Source: Straminergon stramineum (Eukaryota > Streptophyta > Bryopsida > Hypnales > Calliergonaceae). From it: a stretch of 64,000 nt of DNA. A program made the position numbers and the translations under genes. Below the pieces are notes generated by a model that saw only the letters and a program-made list of their open reading frames with translations, did not search any database and was not told where the DNA came from. The stretch spans positions 11,597,350 through 11,661,349 of the forward strand of contig OY987271.1 in the NCBI GenBank assembly GCA_963920665.1, written 5' to 3'. This document shows positions 12,143-22,501 of this stretch, in pieces. Every line of letters begins with the position of its first letter. Position 1 is the stretch's first letter.

Positions 12143-12489
12143 CACTAAAAGAAAACCTTGTTGAAGTCAACACAATCTATATGACATTTTTTGTTTCTTG
12201 TAACAAAACACATTAGATTCAATGCAATTGTTGTGTTGAATCTAATGTGTTTTGTTTCAAGAAACAAAAAAGTCATGTAGATTGTGTTGACTTCAACAAG
12301 GTTTTCACACTACAAGAGAAAGGAATGTTTTAAGTATAGTCCTAGTAGTATAGTCTTTTAAGTAATGACCTATAAGGAGTCTTTTAAGTAAAATTTTACT
12401 TAAAAGACTCCTTATAGGTCATTACTTAAAAGACTATACTACTAGGACTATACTTAAAACATCCCTTTCTCTTATAGTGTCTTCTAGTG
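12143..12489. mobile_element. CACTA-type foldback MITE (outer), TSD TTA
   Basis: The element begins CACTAAAAGAAAACC and ends TCTTCTAGTG. It is flanked by TTA on both sides (12140-12142 and 12490-12492), the 3-bp duplication of CACTA transposons. Most of it is a long hairpin: 'gaaaaccttgttgaagtcaa' near 12151 pairs with 'ttgacttcaacaaggttttc' near 12287-12306. The right terminus is displaced by a second insertion (12308-12479). The homologous site in the element at 10390-11218 is empty. Confidence 0.7.
12308..12479. mobile_element. CACTA-type foldback MITE (inner, nested)
   Basis: This 172-bp element starts CACTACAAGAGAAAGG and ends CCCTTTCTCTTATAGTG. It is almost entirely two complementary arms of about 80 nt meeting near 12396 ('aaaattttact'). 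CACTACAAGA is the canonical plant CACTA terminus. Flanking triplets are tca and tct, one mismatch from a 3-bp duplication. It lies inside the right terminus of the outer element, so it inserted later. Confidence 0.7.
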
Positions 12490-12989
12490 TTATAAAGAAA
12501 ATTGCATTTCAACAATTGCAAGGTGGACTATGTAATGAGTTTGATAGCTCTTGATTTGAACTTCAAGTTTAGGGAAGTGTAGTTTAGTGTACAAACACAA
12601 TTTTTAGTTGTTCATGTCACCTCCAATCTCAAAAAACTTTTATATGCAAATTTCTCAAACATTGTAGGGAGGGCTAACATACTCAAATATGATGTGTACA
12701 TTTTCCTTGTTATAATTTCACAATTTCTATGCAATTTCACACTCAAAACGGGTATACATACTAATAATCAAGTTCTTTAAACATCTATACGGGTAGGTTT
12801 TGAAAAAGATAAAATTTCTTCATTGGGGATAACTATTAGCCCATATTCTTTTGTTGTAGGAAAAACATACTTCAAAAGGTTTAGACACGTAGGAGTAAAC
12901 TTAAATTTTTGTACTACAAATTTCAAATGAAATTATTTCATGTTGAAGAAATGAATTGACAATTTAGGAAAAGAAATCTTTATAATTTT

Positions 12990-13480
12990 CATTCTTTAAA
13001 AAATTGTTAAGTCAAAGCAAGTACAAGATAGAAGGAAAATCCAAATTAATGATGGCTCTTTCAATAGATGGAATTGAAATACAATAATTCCAACAATGAG
13101 ATCGTTCTAGAAAACAATTTTTTTTTTTTCAATTATTAAAATTGAGCTTAAAATGATCCAAGATATTATTCTCTCAAAAATTTGCTAAGATTGTTTCCAA
13201 AACAAGAAGGCTCATAACTTTCATATTACTTATCCAAATACAAAGAATGAAAGCTTTTAACAAATAAAATTATCAAATATGGAAGAAATAGATTTAAAAA
13301 AGTTATTTAAAGTTTTTGTGTTCTTTGTTGGTGCATGTGATCTCCTATTTTAGGCTTATTATGGCATAAATTTTGCTCTTAGTCACCAATGGAAATAAGA
13401 TTTATATTCCTAGAAACAGTAGAAAGCTTATTATTTTTTTCTGTTTTTCTTTTTTTTGGAAAAATCCTTTCAAATAATTG
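12990..13480. repeat. Dispersed repeat, parallel to ~51690-52230
   Basis: Diverged homology is seen in the same orientation with 51690-52230: 'gaattgaaa..ca..aatcccaacaatgagat.gttct', 'ttgctaagattgt', 'tttttgtgtt' followed by 'ggcttatt' and 'caccaatggaaataa'. No termini were defined and no coding sequence was found. The class is unknown. Confidence 0.45.
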
Positions 13481-13559
13481 AGATTATAGGTACATGTTTA
13501 AACCTTCAAAGTCCCCTAAGGGTACTTTTGGGATTTTAAGGATAAAGGACATGTCATCC

Positions 13560-16204
13560 CCAACAGCTGCGCCAAAATGTGAGGTACTTTTTCACTTACT
13601 TTTACTTTTTGTCAAGTACCAGTAGTATAGAGGTTCATCCGTGGATAAGCCAATGTAGTCTATCGTTGGTGCATCTAATGTCACTTTTAAAGTAGATTTA
13701 GGTTATGTGTAAACTAACTTAGTGAAGCATACCTGGAATCTTTATTCTTATATTTCTATTTTTTTTTTCTTTCTTTCTTTTCGCTTATTCCCAGGTTCTT
13801 TCGATTTGGTGGGCAGTCAATTACCACTAATGCAAACACAATGTTCTAAGAGTCCTGGTCCTATATAGGATTCTAGGGTGGGCAACACATCATGGGCAAT
13901 ACGTCAAGCTAGACAACACATCTTATATATGGATGCAGCCTATAACCTAATCATATATGTAGAAGATAATACTTTTAAAGTATACAAATAATTCGTTAAT
14001 TAACACCTTTTTACATATTTGGGCAACATGGCCAGTAATTGTTCTTTATGAGCTTTTCAAATCTATGTACAAAATGACTACACATGGCAGTCTCAGTAGG
14101 CAACATGTCCACTATGCAAAGTATGAAATGTTTAGGACAAAGTACCAAATTCTTGGTCTTTGAGCTTTCTCCTTTCTTTTAAGATTGGGCAACAAGTCTC
14201 AGGGCAACAAGTCCAAAACCACGGGTAAGACGTTCCTAAAACATGCACAAGTATTTATCAACCACAAGGAATACTAATTCTACAAATCTCGTTTCCTCAA
14301 TTCTATGACCTAGGCCCAAATTAGGGATATGGCCCAAGGGCCGTTCAAAAATTTTGAACTTTTTTATTTATTTTATTTCAGGTCAGGTCAAATTGTCCAA
14401 TTTTAAATCTAAAATTTTAATTTTAATATTCTGAAATTTATTTTATGGGTTAGGGGACCTATTGCCACTCGCAGCCCAATGACCGCGCGACTAGTCCTAT
14501 GGCCGACACCGCGCTCTATGACCTGGCGTTGGCTTCCGTTGGTGCTGTGCCTCTCGACTCCGTGGATCCGATCAAGGTTCCGCCCTTCGGATTTGTTGTA
14601 GTTTGTAACAAATTTCGGCTTGTGTGATCTACACGATCTTCTTAAGGTCAAAAATTGATCGAATTGCTAAAATTCTCAAAAGTTGATGGGGAGATTTAGA
14701 GGTACTACCACTACACAAATTTAATCATAATTTTGTTTAGGGTTGTTTTGTCGAACACATTTTGGGGTTTGAGTGTCGAGTTGTTCGTTTGACGTTGCAT
14801 GTCGTATAAGACGAGTGTCGCATACACTAGACAATTTTGTCACATAAGGCCTTATCTTAGCAGCAGAGACAATTTGAAATCTCCCTTTATTTATGATCCA
14901 TAATTTAGAATGTAATAAGTGATTATTAAATTAAAACACTTCAATAAAATAAAAAACTCAAATATGTTAAGATTGGAAATAGAAAGTGCTTTATTTGAAA
15001 GTCAACCTTAAAGTTGACTTTATTAGACGGACAAAGGGTTCTACTAGACGTGTTGGACGTCATGTTCGTCGTGTTGTCGAGTTGTTCGGCCGAACAACCA
15101 TGATTTTGTTGAATGATGCACAATTTCTCCCTCTTGTTGTCTATCCTGCACACACACGACAATGAGGATCAAAATTTTGGTCCAATAAACCAATCCAAGG
15201 TTAAATTTTGCATTGCCTGATTGACTCAATTGTCACTCCTGCTTGCGGCTTTCGAAACCCTAATTTCGTCCCTGGTTCCAATCCACAAGACTAACCCAAT
15301 TGCAAATTCATCAATTTCTTTTGAAACAAGTTCAAATCGAACAGTACAACAAATTTGCAGAGTCAAATTTAGATTTCCCACTCAAGGCCGAATCTCTCAC
15401 TGGGTCGCCGAAACCACCGCTTCCTGCCTTGTATCTCTCGTTTTACAGATTTCCGATCTCAACAAATCTCCACAACCAAGGTCAATCTTGATGTCTGAAT
15501 CTGTTTTGCAAATCCAACGTCGAACACGGCCGCAAGCTATGCTCCTTCTGCTTCCCCCGATTTGCCTTGAATATTTTTCGAGAATTCCAATTTCCAATTC
15601 TAAGGTAGAAATCCGGACCTGAGGCGGAGCACGAAATGCCAAATAGATTCCAACCAAATTACCTCAGATACAACACAGAACAGCAAGCAGGTATCTAGCT
15701 TGAGCGTCAGAATTCAATTCGCTTCAGGATTTCAGAAATCAACCCCCATTTGCCTCAAGGCAGCCTTCTTCATGAGCAACATCGCAACAAACTCTTAATC
15801 TCTACAGGATTTGATGTTTAGCTTATAATTCAAGATTCCTAATTGTACTTCTCAAATCACACCAAACCCAGGGATGACAATCCAAAATATTCACTTACGC
15901 AATCTAAACTTTTACAAAGATACACAAACAAGATGCACAATAATATAATAATTATACTTATAAAGAATTTGGGACTTACAAATGCTGTGAATTTCTTCAC
16001 TTTTCAATTTTTTATAGTTTTCCTGAGAAAACGAATTGGTGTGATGATGAAGGGATGTGACCTAAGTCACACCTCATTCATCCAAGTGTTTTTATTTAAT
16101 TTTAATTTTTAATTTTTTTTTCATCCATCCTAACTAAATAGCCCTATTCACACTTATTGGTAAACTTTTACTTTAAAAGGTACTTTATTTCTAACTTTTT
16201 TCTA
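13560..16204. repeat. Possible LTR of a second retroelement, plus unclassified DNA
   Basis: At 13560-13580 the text ccccaacagctgcgccaaaatg resembles, in degraded form, the minus-strand primer-site and LTR junction seen at 27006-27030. An LTR would then start at about 13579 (tgtgaggtac) and run rightward. The stretch contains recurring 'gggcaaca' words (13873-14215) and 'gttgttcg' words (14770-15090). Short open frames (14409-15657) have no domain. The outer LTR end was not found, so this call is weak. Confidence 0.25.
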
Positions 16205-16704
16205 CTAAGGGGCCCCTAATAAGCTTAAATAGTCTAAATTCTCTATTTTTAAAGTTTTCTTTCTACATAGCCCCCTACGTAGCCTATTGACGTCCCCGTC
16301 AATAGTACATAGGTCTCTTTTAACTGATGCTAAGTTCCAACACTTATCGGTAGGGTGATTTCCACCACATAAATTACAAGTAGGTCTCCTATCTAAATTT
16401 CCTATGAGAGGAGAAGGACATTCAAACAACAAATGGCCCTGTCCTTGACAATTTGCACACCATACATTGGTTCTAGTGTTAGTGGGTTTTGCTCTCTTTA
16501 TTGGGGTGTTTGTAATTTGGACCCTCAAATCTGTCATCTCTTCTACTAGTTTATTCAACAAATTTGTTTTCGTGTCTTTAACCTTTGGTATAGACGGTAC
16601 CACTACCATAGGTTGTGTAGAATAACTCTTCATTGGTGGGGATTGGTAAGTGGGTAATTGCATCCCCATTTGGGTATTTAATAAATCAGAGGGATAAAGG
16701 CTAG
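16205..16704 (-). pseudogene. gag: Retrotransposon gag, 3' half (two zinc knuckles)
   Basis: The minus-strand frame encodes the C-terminal nucleocapsid part of a gag protein. A proline-rich stretch and a short K/T-rich helix-like segment are followed by two knuckles, CANC-x4-H-x4-C and CNLC-x3-H-x4-C. It ends at a stop at 16205. It is the continuation of the gag at 22502-23911, from which it is separated by the hAT element. The join is one base out of frame, so the gene was, or has become, defective. No protease, reverse transcriptase or integrase follows to the left. Confidence 0.75.
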
Positions 16705-16712
16705 GGTCAATG
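16705..16712. repeat. hAT target-site duplication, left copy
   Basis: ggtcaatg here and ggtcaacg at 22502-22509 match at 7 of 8 bases. An 8-bp duplication is diagnostic for hAT insertion. Confidence 0.75.
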
Positions 16713-16745
16713 CAAGGTTGACAGGGCGTCCTCACACAGCCGCCA

Positions 16746-16906
16746 GCGTCCGCGTCCGTGACCCCCCCGGACGTCCTGTGACATTCACAAAATCGGGTTT
16801 TTACCCTGGGGTAATTTCCCGTCCGCTACCCCGTCCGCACCGCTGTCCGCGGTTTCTGCGCCCCATCTGCCATCCCGTCCGCCTGTCCCTGACCCCGTCC
16901 CCGACC
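16746..16906. repeat. Left subterminal GTCCG array of hAT
   Basis: There are many irregularly spaced copies of (C)CCGTCCGC, plus the palindrome-like ttaccctggggtaa (16801-16814). The right subterminal region has matching motifs. These are candidate transposase binding sites. The array runs into the N gap, so its real length is unknown. Confidence 0.65.
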
Positions 16907-17106
16907 NNNNNNNNNNNNNNNNNNNNNNNNNNNNNNNNNNNNNNNNNNNNNNNNNNNNNNNNNNNNNNNNNNNNNNNNNNNNNNNNNNNNNNNNNNNNNN
17001 NNNNNNNNNNNNNNNNNNNNNNNNNNNNNNNNNNNNNNNNNNNNNNNNNNNNNNNNNNNNNNNNNNNNNNNNNNNNNNNNNNNNNNNNNNNNNNNNNNNN
17101 NNNNNN
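16907..17106. other. Assembly gap (200 N)
   Basis: A run of exactly 200 N lies inside the hAT element, immediately after the GTCCG repeats, which probably caused the assembly break. Open frames spanning it are meaningless. Confidence 0.99.
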
Positions 17107-17478
17107 GCTTATAATCACACTTTGATTGGTAGGGCCCTTTTCTTGTCAAAGTTGGAAGAAGTTGCTAAAGCTCGTGCTCTTATTGAAATAGATGGGGAAA
17201 CAACTACAGGGCATTCATTTGTGGAGGTAGCTAGGGCATTTGACAAGAGGATAGGTGACATTATAGCTGAATGGAGGGGGTTTCTATTGGCCGATTTTCG
17301 ACCAATAGGGTTACCCATCGAAGCTGATGACGAACAGGTCAATGTGTTCGTAGATCGAGTGGATGCTGCGTTGAGGGCCTTGAAGGTTGAAGAAGTAGAT
17401 TTGTCTCCAAAGCGAAGCTCAAAACGGAAGAGAGAGGATGACGATGACGATGACCACTCTCCGGAAACCAAACGATAG
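17107..17478 (+). CDS. Partial unknown ORF inside hAT element
   Basis: This frame is open from the gap edge to a stop at 17478 (123 codons visible; the N-terminus is lost in the N run). The protein reads as mostly helical (SKLEEVAKARALIE, EVARAFDKRIGDIIAEW, VDRVDAALRALKVEEVD). It ends in a basic and acidic tail with a likely nuclear localisation signal (KRSSKRKRE) followed by six aspartates. It lies upstream of the transposase on the same strand, within the transposon ends. It may be an element-encoded accessory protein, an upstream exon of the transposase, or captured host sequence. I do not recognise the family. Confidence 0.5.
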   Translation, partial: AYNHTLIGRALFLSKLEEVAKARALIEIDGETTTGHSFVEVARAFDKRIGDIIAEWRGFLLADFRPIGLPIEADDEQVNVFVDRVDAALRALKVEEVDLSPKRSSKRKREDDDDDDHSPETKR

Positions 17479-18040
17479 TTTATAGCGGTGGACATGGAGG
17501 TTAGATCCGGAGGAGGTGTTGTCTACAGTCCTGGGTCAAATACTTGACAAATGAGTGCAAGACTTTTGGCTAAGGAGGGGCCTTCTCACGATGTAGGAGA
17601 GGGAAGTGGTTCTTAAGTATATGAGAGGCTTTCTTTATTTTATTATGTTTAAATGTTTAATAGTATAGAAGTATACCGGTGAGTGTGGCTTGAATGTTAT
17701 AAGGGTTGAGTACTACTAGTAATTCATTGTACTCATGATGAATTTTGATTTGTTTTGAAGTTCTTTATATATCCAAATATGAAATATTAATATATATATC
17801 TTTGAATTAATCATTTGTTTTGCTTTCTTTTAAGTTCATGCTATGGTGATTTATGAAGAACAACTTTTTGTGAAGTATGTTTTTTTCATGCTCATCTAGA
17901 AATTTTAAATTATAAGACCCTTTGACAAAACCATAATATTCTAAAATCTCCTCATTGGCTCATTCCATCCATAAATCCCTATTTTGTCCCACATCTCTTG
18001 AAGCATTGAACATTTGAACAATTGAACACGACCTACCTCG
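17479..18040. other. Non-coding AT-rich stretch within hAT
   Basis: This follows the first ORF and precedes the internal GTCCG array. It is probably the 3' UTR of the upstream ORF and spacer. No further signal is visible. Confidence 0.4.
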
Positions 18041-18238
18041 CCCGTCCGCCTTAAACCACTCGTCCGCCCGACCTCCCGTCCACCCGTCCGCAATATCCGT
18101 CCGCGCGTCCGTGTGTCTTCGCGTCACTCCATCCGCTTGTCCGCATTGTTCGTCCACCCGACCCCCGTGGGCCCGACCGCCCGTCCGCTGGACTGTTCGT
18201 CCGCCTGACCGCTGGACCGCCCGACCACCCGTCCGCTA
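18041..18238. repeat. Internal GTCCG array upstream of transposase
   Basis: About 200 bp is dominated by variants of CCCGTCCGC and CGACC. It begins cccgtccgcc and ends gtccgctacg, with roughly a dozen and a half copies. The same word is enriched at both element ends. Its place just upstream of the transposase reading frame suggests a promoter-proximal binding site through which transposase could control its own transcription. Confidence 0.6.
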
Positions 18239-18556
18239 CGCAATCAGGCGACGGCGGATAGTATGTTCTGTGGATTCAAAAATGGTCTGCAACGGTCAGG
18301 CCTGTTTGGGAGACTATAACTGTAGGAAAGAAGTCATTTGAGAGCACTCTTGAAAATTGAACGCTAAGATTTCCAAGGGCTAGGAGCTGCAATTTTTGTG
18401 TCCCTTGCTTAGTAATGTATAGTTCAGTGGACGGGAGGGCCTTGATTTTCAAAGCTTTGTGCACTCATTTTTTATTATATTTGGACATTGTTCATTTGGT
18501 CTTCACATTTTGAATTTGATTCCAATATACGGAATTAAAATTTGTGCCTTGCCATT

Positions 18557-21500
18557 ATGAGCAAGGATTGGTCTGGTTAGTATGGTACCGCATCAACCGG
18601 TAAAGTAAAGTGCAAGGCTTGCAACTCGGTGTTTGCGAAGAAGATAAGCCGTATGTTGAGCCATTTAGGATATGAAGGCCCATCAGGTGTTCGTGATACA
18701 GAAGTGAGTCTTTATTCGCAATTGACGCCGGATGTTCGAATCCTATTTCTTCGATCTAATGGGGCATTCCCGCAGAGACCGATCATTGACAATGTACATG
18801 TTGGTAGCATGCATATGGTCAGGAGGGATTTTTCAAATGATAGGGATATGGCGCGTTTTACTCAAGAGGACTCATGCACAGCATCGGAAGAATTTGTTGG
18901 TGTAGGATCCGAAGTAAACCGAACTACAAAAACATCCAGTGATCGTGACACTCCAAGGGCATCAGGTAGTAGACCTCAAAGACAGAGTAGTCTAGTCGAT
19001 GGCTTTGATTCCGCAGCAAAACGCAATTTGAATGCAGTGTGGGCCAATTTCTTCTATGCGGCAAACATACCATTTGCCGTAGCTCAAAATCCGGCATTTA
19101 AAGAAGCAGTGAAAAAAACAGCCGAGTATCGTGGTCCCTATGCTCTACCATCATATCATGATTTATGCCATAAATTGCTTGACCAAGCGAAGACCGACAT
19201 CAAAACAAAGCTTCATAGTCAGACCAAAGATAGCATTCAGAAGTTTGGAGCAACATTGTCTATTGATGGATGGAGCTCGGTTACCAATCGACCATTGATA
19301 AATGCCATGCTTGTATCTTCTGCAGGTGAACAATTTCTAGGATCGGTGGATACAAGTGGAATCGAAAAGAATGCTCCTTTTTTGGCCTCTGTCTTAGAAA
19401 AGTTTATAGAACAAGTAGGCCCCACAAATGTTGTGCAAGTGACTGCCGACAATGCTCCTGTAAATCTGGCAGCATGGAATATGGTGTCGAGTAAATATCC
19501 GCACATTTTCTTTCAAGGTTGTGTGGTGCACGCCTTGAATTTGTTGCTTCAAGATTGGGGGAAGCAGAAATGGTTGAAGGAGCTAGTGGAAAAGGCCCAA
19601 ACCGTTGTGAAGTTCTTCCGATTGCGGCATATGCCGCTAGCTATATTTCAAAAGCACGAAACGAAGAATAGCTTATTGATGTCGGTGAAAACAAGATTTG
19701 CCTCCAATTTCTTCATGATTTCTCGTTTGTTGAAGGTCAAGACTAGATTGCAACAAAGTGTGGTGGATCCACAATGGGTAGAATATGTGCTCAAGTTACG
19801 GGACACGAAGAACGCAAAATCTCGTACGGAGTCTCGGGAGGTGAAGAAGATAATTTTAGATGAGCATTTTTGGGCCCGTGCCACTAATTTCCGAGAATTG
19901 ATGGCTCCTGTGGTGTTTGGTCTATGGGATTTGGATGCAAAAACACCATGCATGGGCAAGGTGTTGCACATCATGAGGAATTTAGAGAAGCATGTCTTCT
20001 CTTTACGACAAGAGCCCTTTGATTTGTCCTTGGACTTAGCCATTCCTATCGAAAAGGCGTTTGGTAACCGACGGGAAATGGTAGAGACCGATCTACATTA
20101 TGCAGGAGCTCTTTTGAACCCTTACCTTCTTCACGATAAAGAACTAGTTGACAATCAAGATGCAACAGATGCATGCAAGCGCGTTATCAGGAAAATATGT
20201 CAACCAGGAACTTATCCTGATGTAGTGAAGGAATTTGTAGCATTTCGACATCGAGATCCTCCGTTCCATGACATGTTGGATCCGGTTGAGCAGAAATTGT
20301 CGGCACATGCTTGGTGGGATTTTGAAGGTGCATGTGGCAAGCTCATTGCTCCAATTGCAAAGAGGATTTTGGCCCAACCGGTGTCATCATCTTCATGTGA
20401 ACGAAATTGGAGTAGCTACTCATTTGTTCACAACAAATCTCAAAACAAGTTGAGGCCACAGAGAGCAGCCGATTTGGTGTATGTATACACCAATTCCAAA
20501 ATCATAGCCGCATCGAAGGAGAATGATGAAAAGAAGTGGTACCATGACAATGTGGAGTCCAAAGATTCGGGAGGGCCTATCTCGGAAGACGAGGATGATG
20601 AATCTGTATTTGATGATACAAATGTTGTGAATTATGATATGCACAATTCCGACGAAGAAATGTTTGAGACTCCTAATCAAAACAATGAAGACTTCGGAGT
20701 CGCGGATGGAGACATGTATGAGTTTCGATCAGATGAGGATGATTGTGGGCTTGATGATGATGTACCTTCAATAGCTAGATTTGTGGATGGAACCGGATTC
20801 ATGAGTAGCAAAAATCTTCTACCAAACATAGAGGATATGTATGTAGAGATAAGGGTGACCAATAGGACAACGGTTGCAAATGATGGGAGTCTTAAAAAGG
20901 ATGAAGTGATTCCCATTTCCGATGCTCCATCCCTGATAATGGCGGTAGAAAAAAATGACCAACATAAAGACAAAGGAGGATGTGAGGTGAACGTTGAAAT
21001 GAATGTGTCCAATGGAATTATTGCATCAATAGTGGTATCGGCAAGCAAGAAATGTGTTGAAGCAAATATTGGAAATGCCAAACCACATGAAGTACAAGAC
21101 AATGTTGAAGCAAGTTCGATGGAGTCAGGCAGTCCAATTTTTGTCAACAATGGTGTTGGCAAAATGCACCTCATGGAAGATTCTCCCGAACCACCACGTA
21201 GCACTCCTCCACGTGCACTATTTAAAAGCGATGCCACGACATTGGATGGTTCAAGGAAATCACGGCTTGGAAAAAGACATTTGTCTCCTACAAAAGAGAT
21301 GAGTTCCGGAGGAAATCCAAGTCGAACCATTTTATCATGTACCGATGATGATGATAAGGATGAGATATTGGCTTCAATGTTTATTCAACATCGGGGCCAT
21401 CCACCACGCCATTCCTTGAAATCATTAGGCCACACATCGCAATCTTTGAATGCAATGCAGTTAATTATTCAAGGAGCGCCAAAAGCAGAGATATCACAGG

Positions 21501-21865
21501 GCGAAGACTCCATTAAAGCTCGTAAAAAAAGAATGATGCAACCCTTTGCTACTTCTCCAAGGAAAAGACCAAATATGGGTCGAACCCCACTTGATACCTA
21601 TCAAGTGGGGTCAAAGAAGAAAATGAAAACAATCCCTAGCCTTAAGGAAGGCATTGGTAAGGCTATATTAAGAGCCAAAATGGAGAAGAAGACCGGTAGA
21701 TCAATGAGATCATTGACATCTACCCAAGTACAAAAAGGAGTGAAAATTGTACAATCTTCATCAAACGACATGGAAGAGACATCTAGCGATGAAGACGACC
21801 AATGGGGAACTAGATGTGAGAGTAGCGGGGTTGAGGTGAAAGGAGATAGTGATTACAAGCCTTAG
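18557..21865 (+). CDS. hAT transposase (DUF659 type), one early stop
   Basis: This is the transposase of the surrounding element. The frame is open from 18581 to the stop at 21863. An ATG at 18557 lies in the same frame but is separated by a TAG at 18578. Upstream of the stop-free part, CKACNSVFAKK..H is a degenerate BED zinc finger. Numbering from codon 18629: a DUF659/RNase H-like core with LSIDGWSS (about 208-216), VTADNAP (about 270-277) and GCVVHALNLL (about 296-305), then the hAT dimerisation block WWDFEG and SSSSCERNWSSYS..NKLRP (about 565-615). Some 440 residues follow, rich in D/E, S and K, with no counterpart in ordinary hAT transposases. If the TAG is real, translation must start downstream or at an upstream exon. 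The rest of the frame is uninterrupted, which implies recent activity. Confidence 0.88.
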
Positions 21866-22340
21866 AGATTCAAGGAATGTAGGCTTAGGTGTTTAGGTGC
21901 TTATGATACATTGAGCATGTAATGGCAATTGATTGTTTGAAGCTTCCATTGCAGTTGGAGTTTGCTTATTGATGTTGAAAATATGATTATTTTTTTTTGA
22001 ATTGCAAAACCAAGAAGAAGTCCCCCCAAAATTGATTGTGTTCCTCTTTCTTTGTATGAAGCATGATACATTGCAAGATACATATAGAATGCAACAATTT
22101 TGACTTCATGATTGTCATAGAATCATAGATTTGGTAATTTTCAAGGTGAAGAGAATTTTGAATTTTTTCTTTAATCCTTTCCCTTGATAATTCATAATTG
22201 CAATTATAGTGTACAATTTCTTTGGTTGATTACACTACAAAGGATAGTTCATAACTCCATATGTTATTGTAAAAAGCATTCAAGGAATCAAAGTTTACTT
22301 GAAGGAGTTGAAGCTTTGTATTAAATAACTAGCCACTAGC
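21866..22340. other. hAT transposase 3' region
   Basis: This non-coding AT-rich DNA lies between the transposase stop and the right subterminal array. It would hold the 3' UTR. No gene is visible. Confidence 0.5.
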
Positions 22341-22491
22341 CGTCCGCCCGTCCGCCCGCCCGTCCGCCCGCCTGTCCGCATTTACCCAGGGTAAATTTGC
22401 GGACGGTGTTTTTTACCCCCTGGAGACACAACCTCCGCAGGGTCCAGACGTCCGATTTTTGGACGCGATTTTGCCCAAGACGCTCACTTTC
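22341..22491. repeat. Right subterminal GTCCG array of hAT
   Basis: It starts with tightly packed gtccgccc copies (22341-22378). These are followed by tttacccagggtaaatttgc and single GTCCG/GGACG words up to the terminus. In inverted orientation it mirrors the left subterminal region, including the TTACCC..GGGTAA motif. It is a likely transposase binding region. Confidence 0.65.
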
Positions 22492-22501
22492 GTCAACCCT
22501 G

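Larger units (their letters stand above)
11800..12898. mobile_element. TTAA-flanked piggyBac-like element, copy 2
   Basis: The left end reads ttaacccttaagt (11800). The right end near 12898 (ggtttagacacgtaggagtaaa) is a degraded form of the copy 1 right end, so that boundary is approximate. The body is collinear with 10390-11218 except for a 347-bp nested insertion at 12143-12489. Removing it gives a length close to copy 1. The small open frame at 11944-12216 runs from the body into the nested insertion and is not a gene. Confidence 0.55.
16713..22501 (+). mobile_element. hAT-superfamily DNA transposon inserted in gag
   Basis: The termini are caaggttgac (16713-16722) and the complement of gtcaaccctg (22492-22501), that is cagggttgac, matching at 9 of 10. 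They are bounded by an 8-bp near-perfect duplication. The element contains a hAT transposase in plus orientation, a second upstream open frame, and three GTCCG-rich repeat arrays. It splits one gag gene into 22502-23911 and 16205-16704, so it is younger than the retroelement. Its size is about 5.8 kb, including a 200-N gap of unknown true length. Confidence 0.85.

Noticed and set aside
10390..12898. A simple segmental direct duplication
   Set aside because: Homology begins and ends at TTAA-CCC inverted termini in both copies, and unrelated copies with the same termini occur elsewhere, so two transposon insertions explain it better.
16718..17149. Open frames of about 107-135 codons
   Set aside because: They consist mostly of the N gap and are artefacts.
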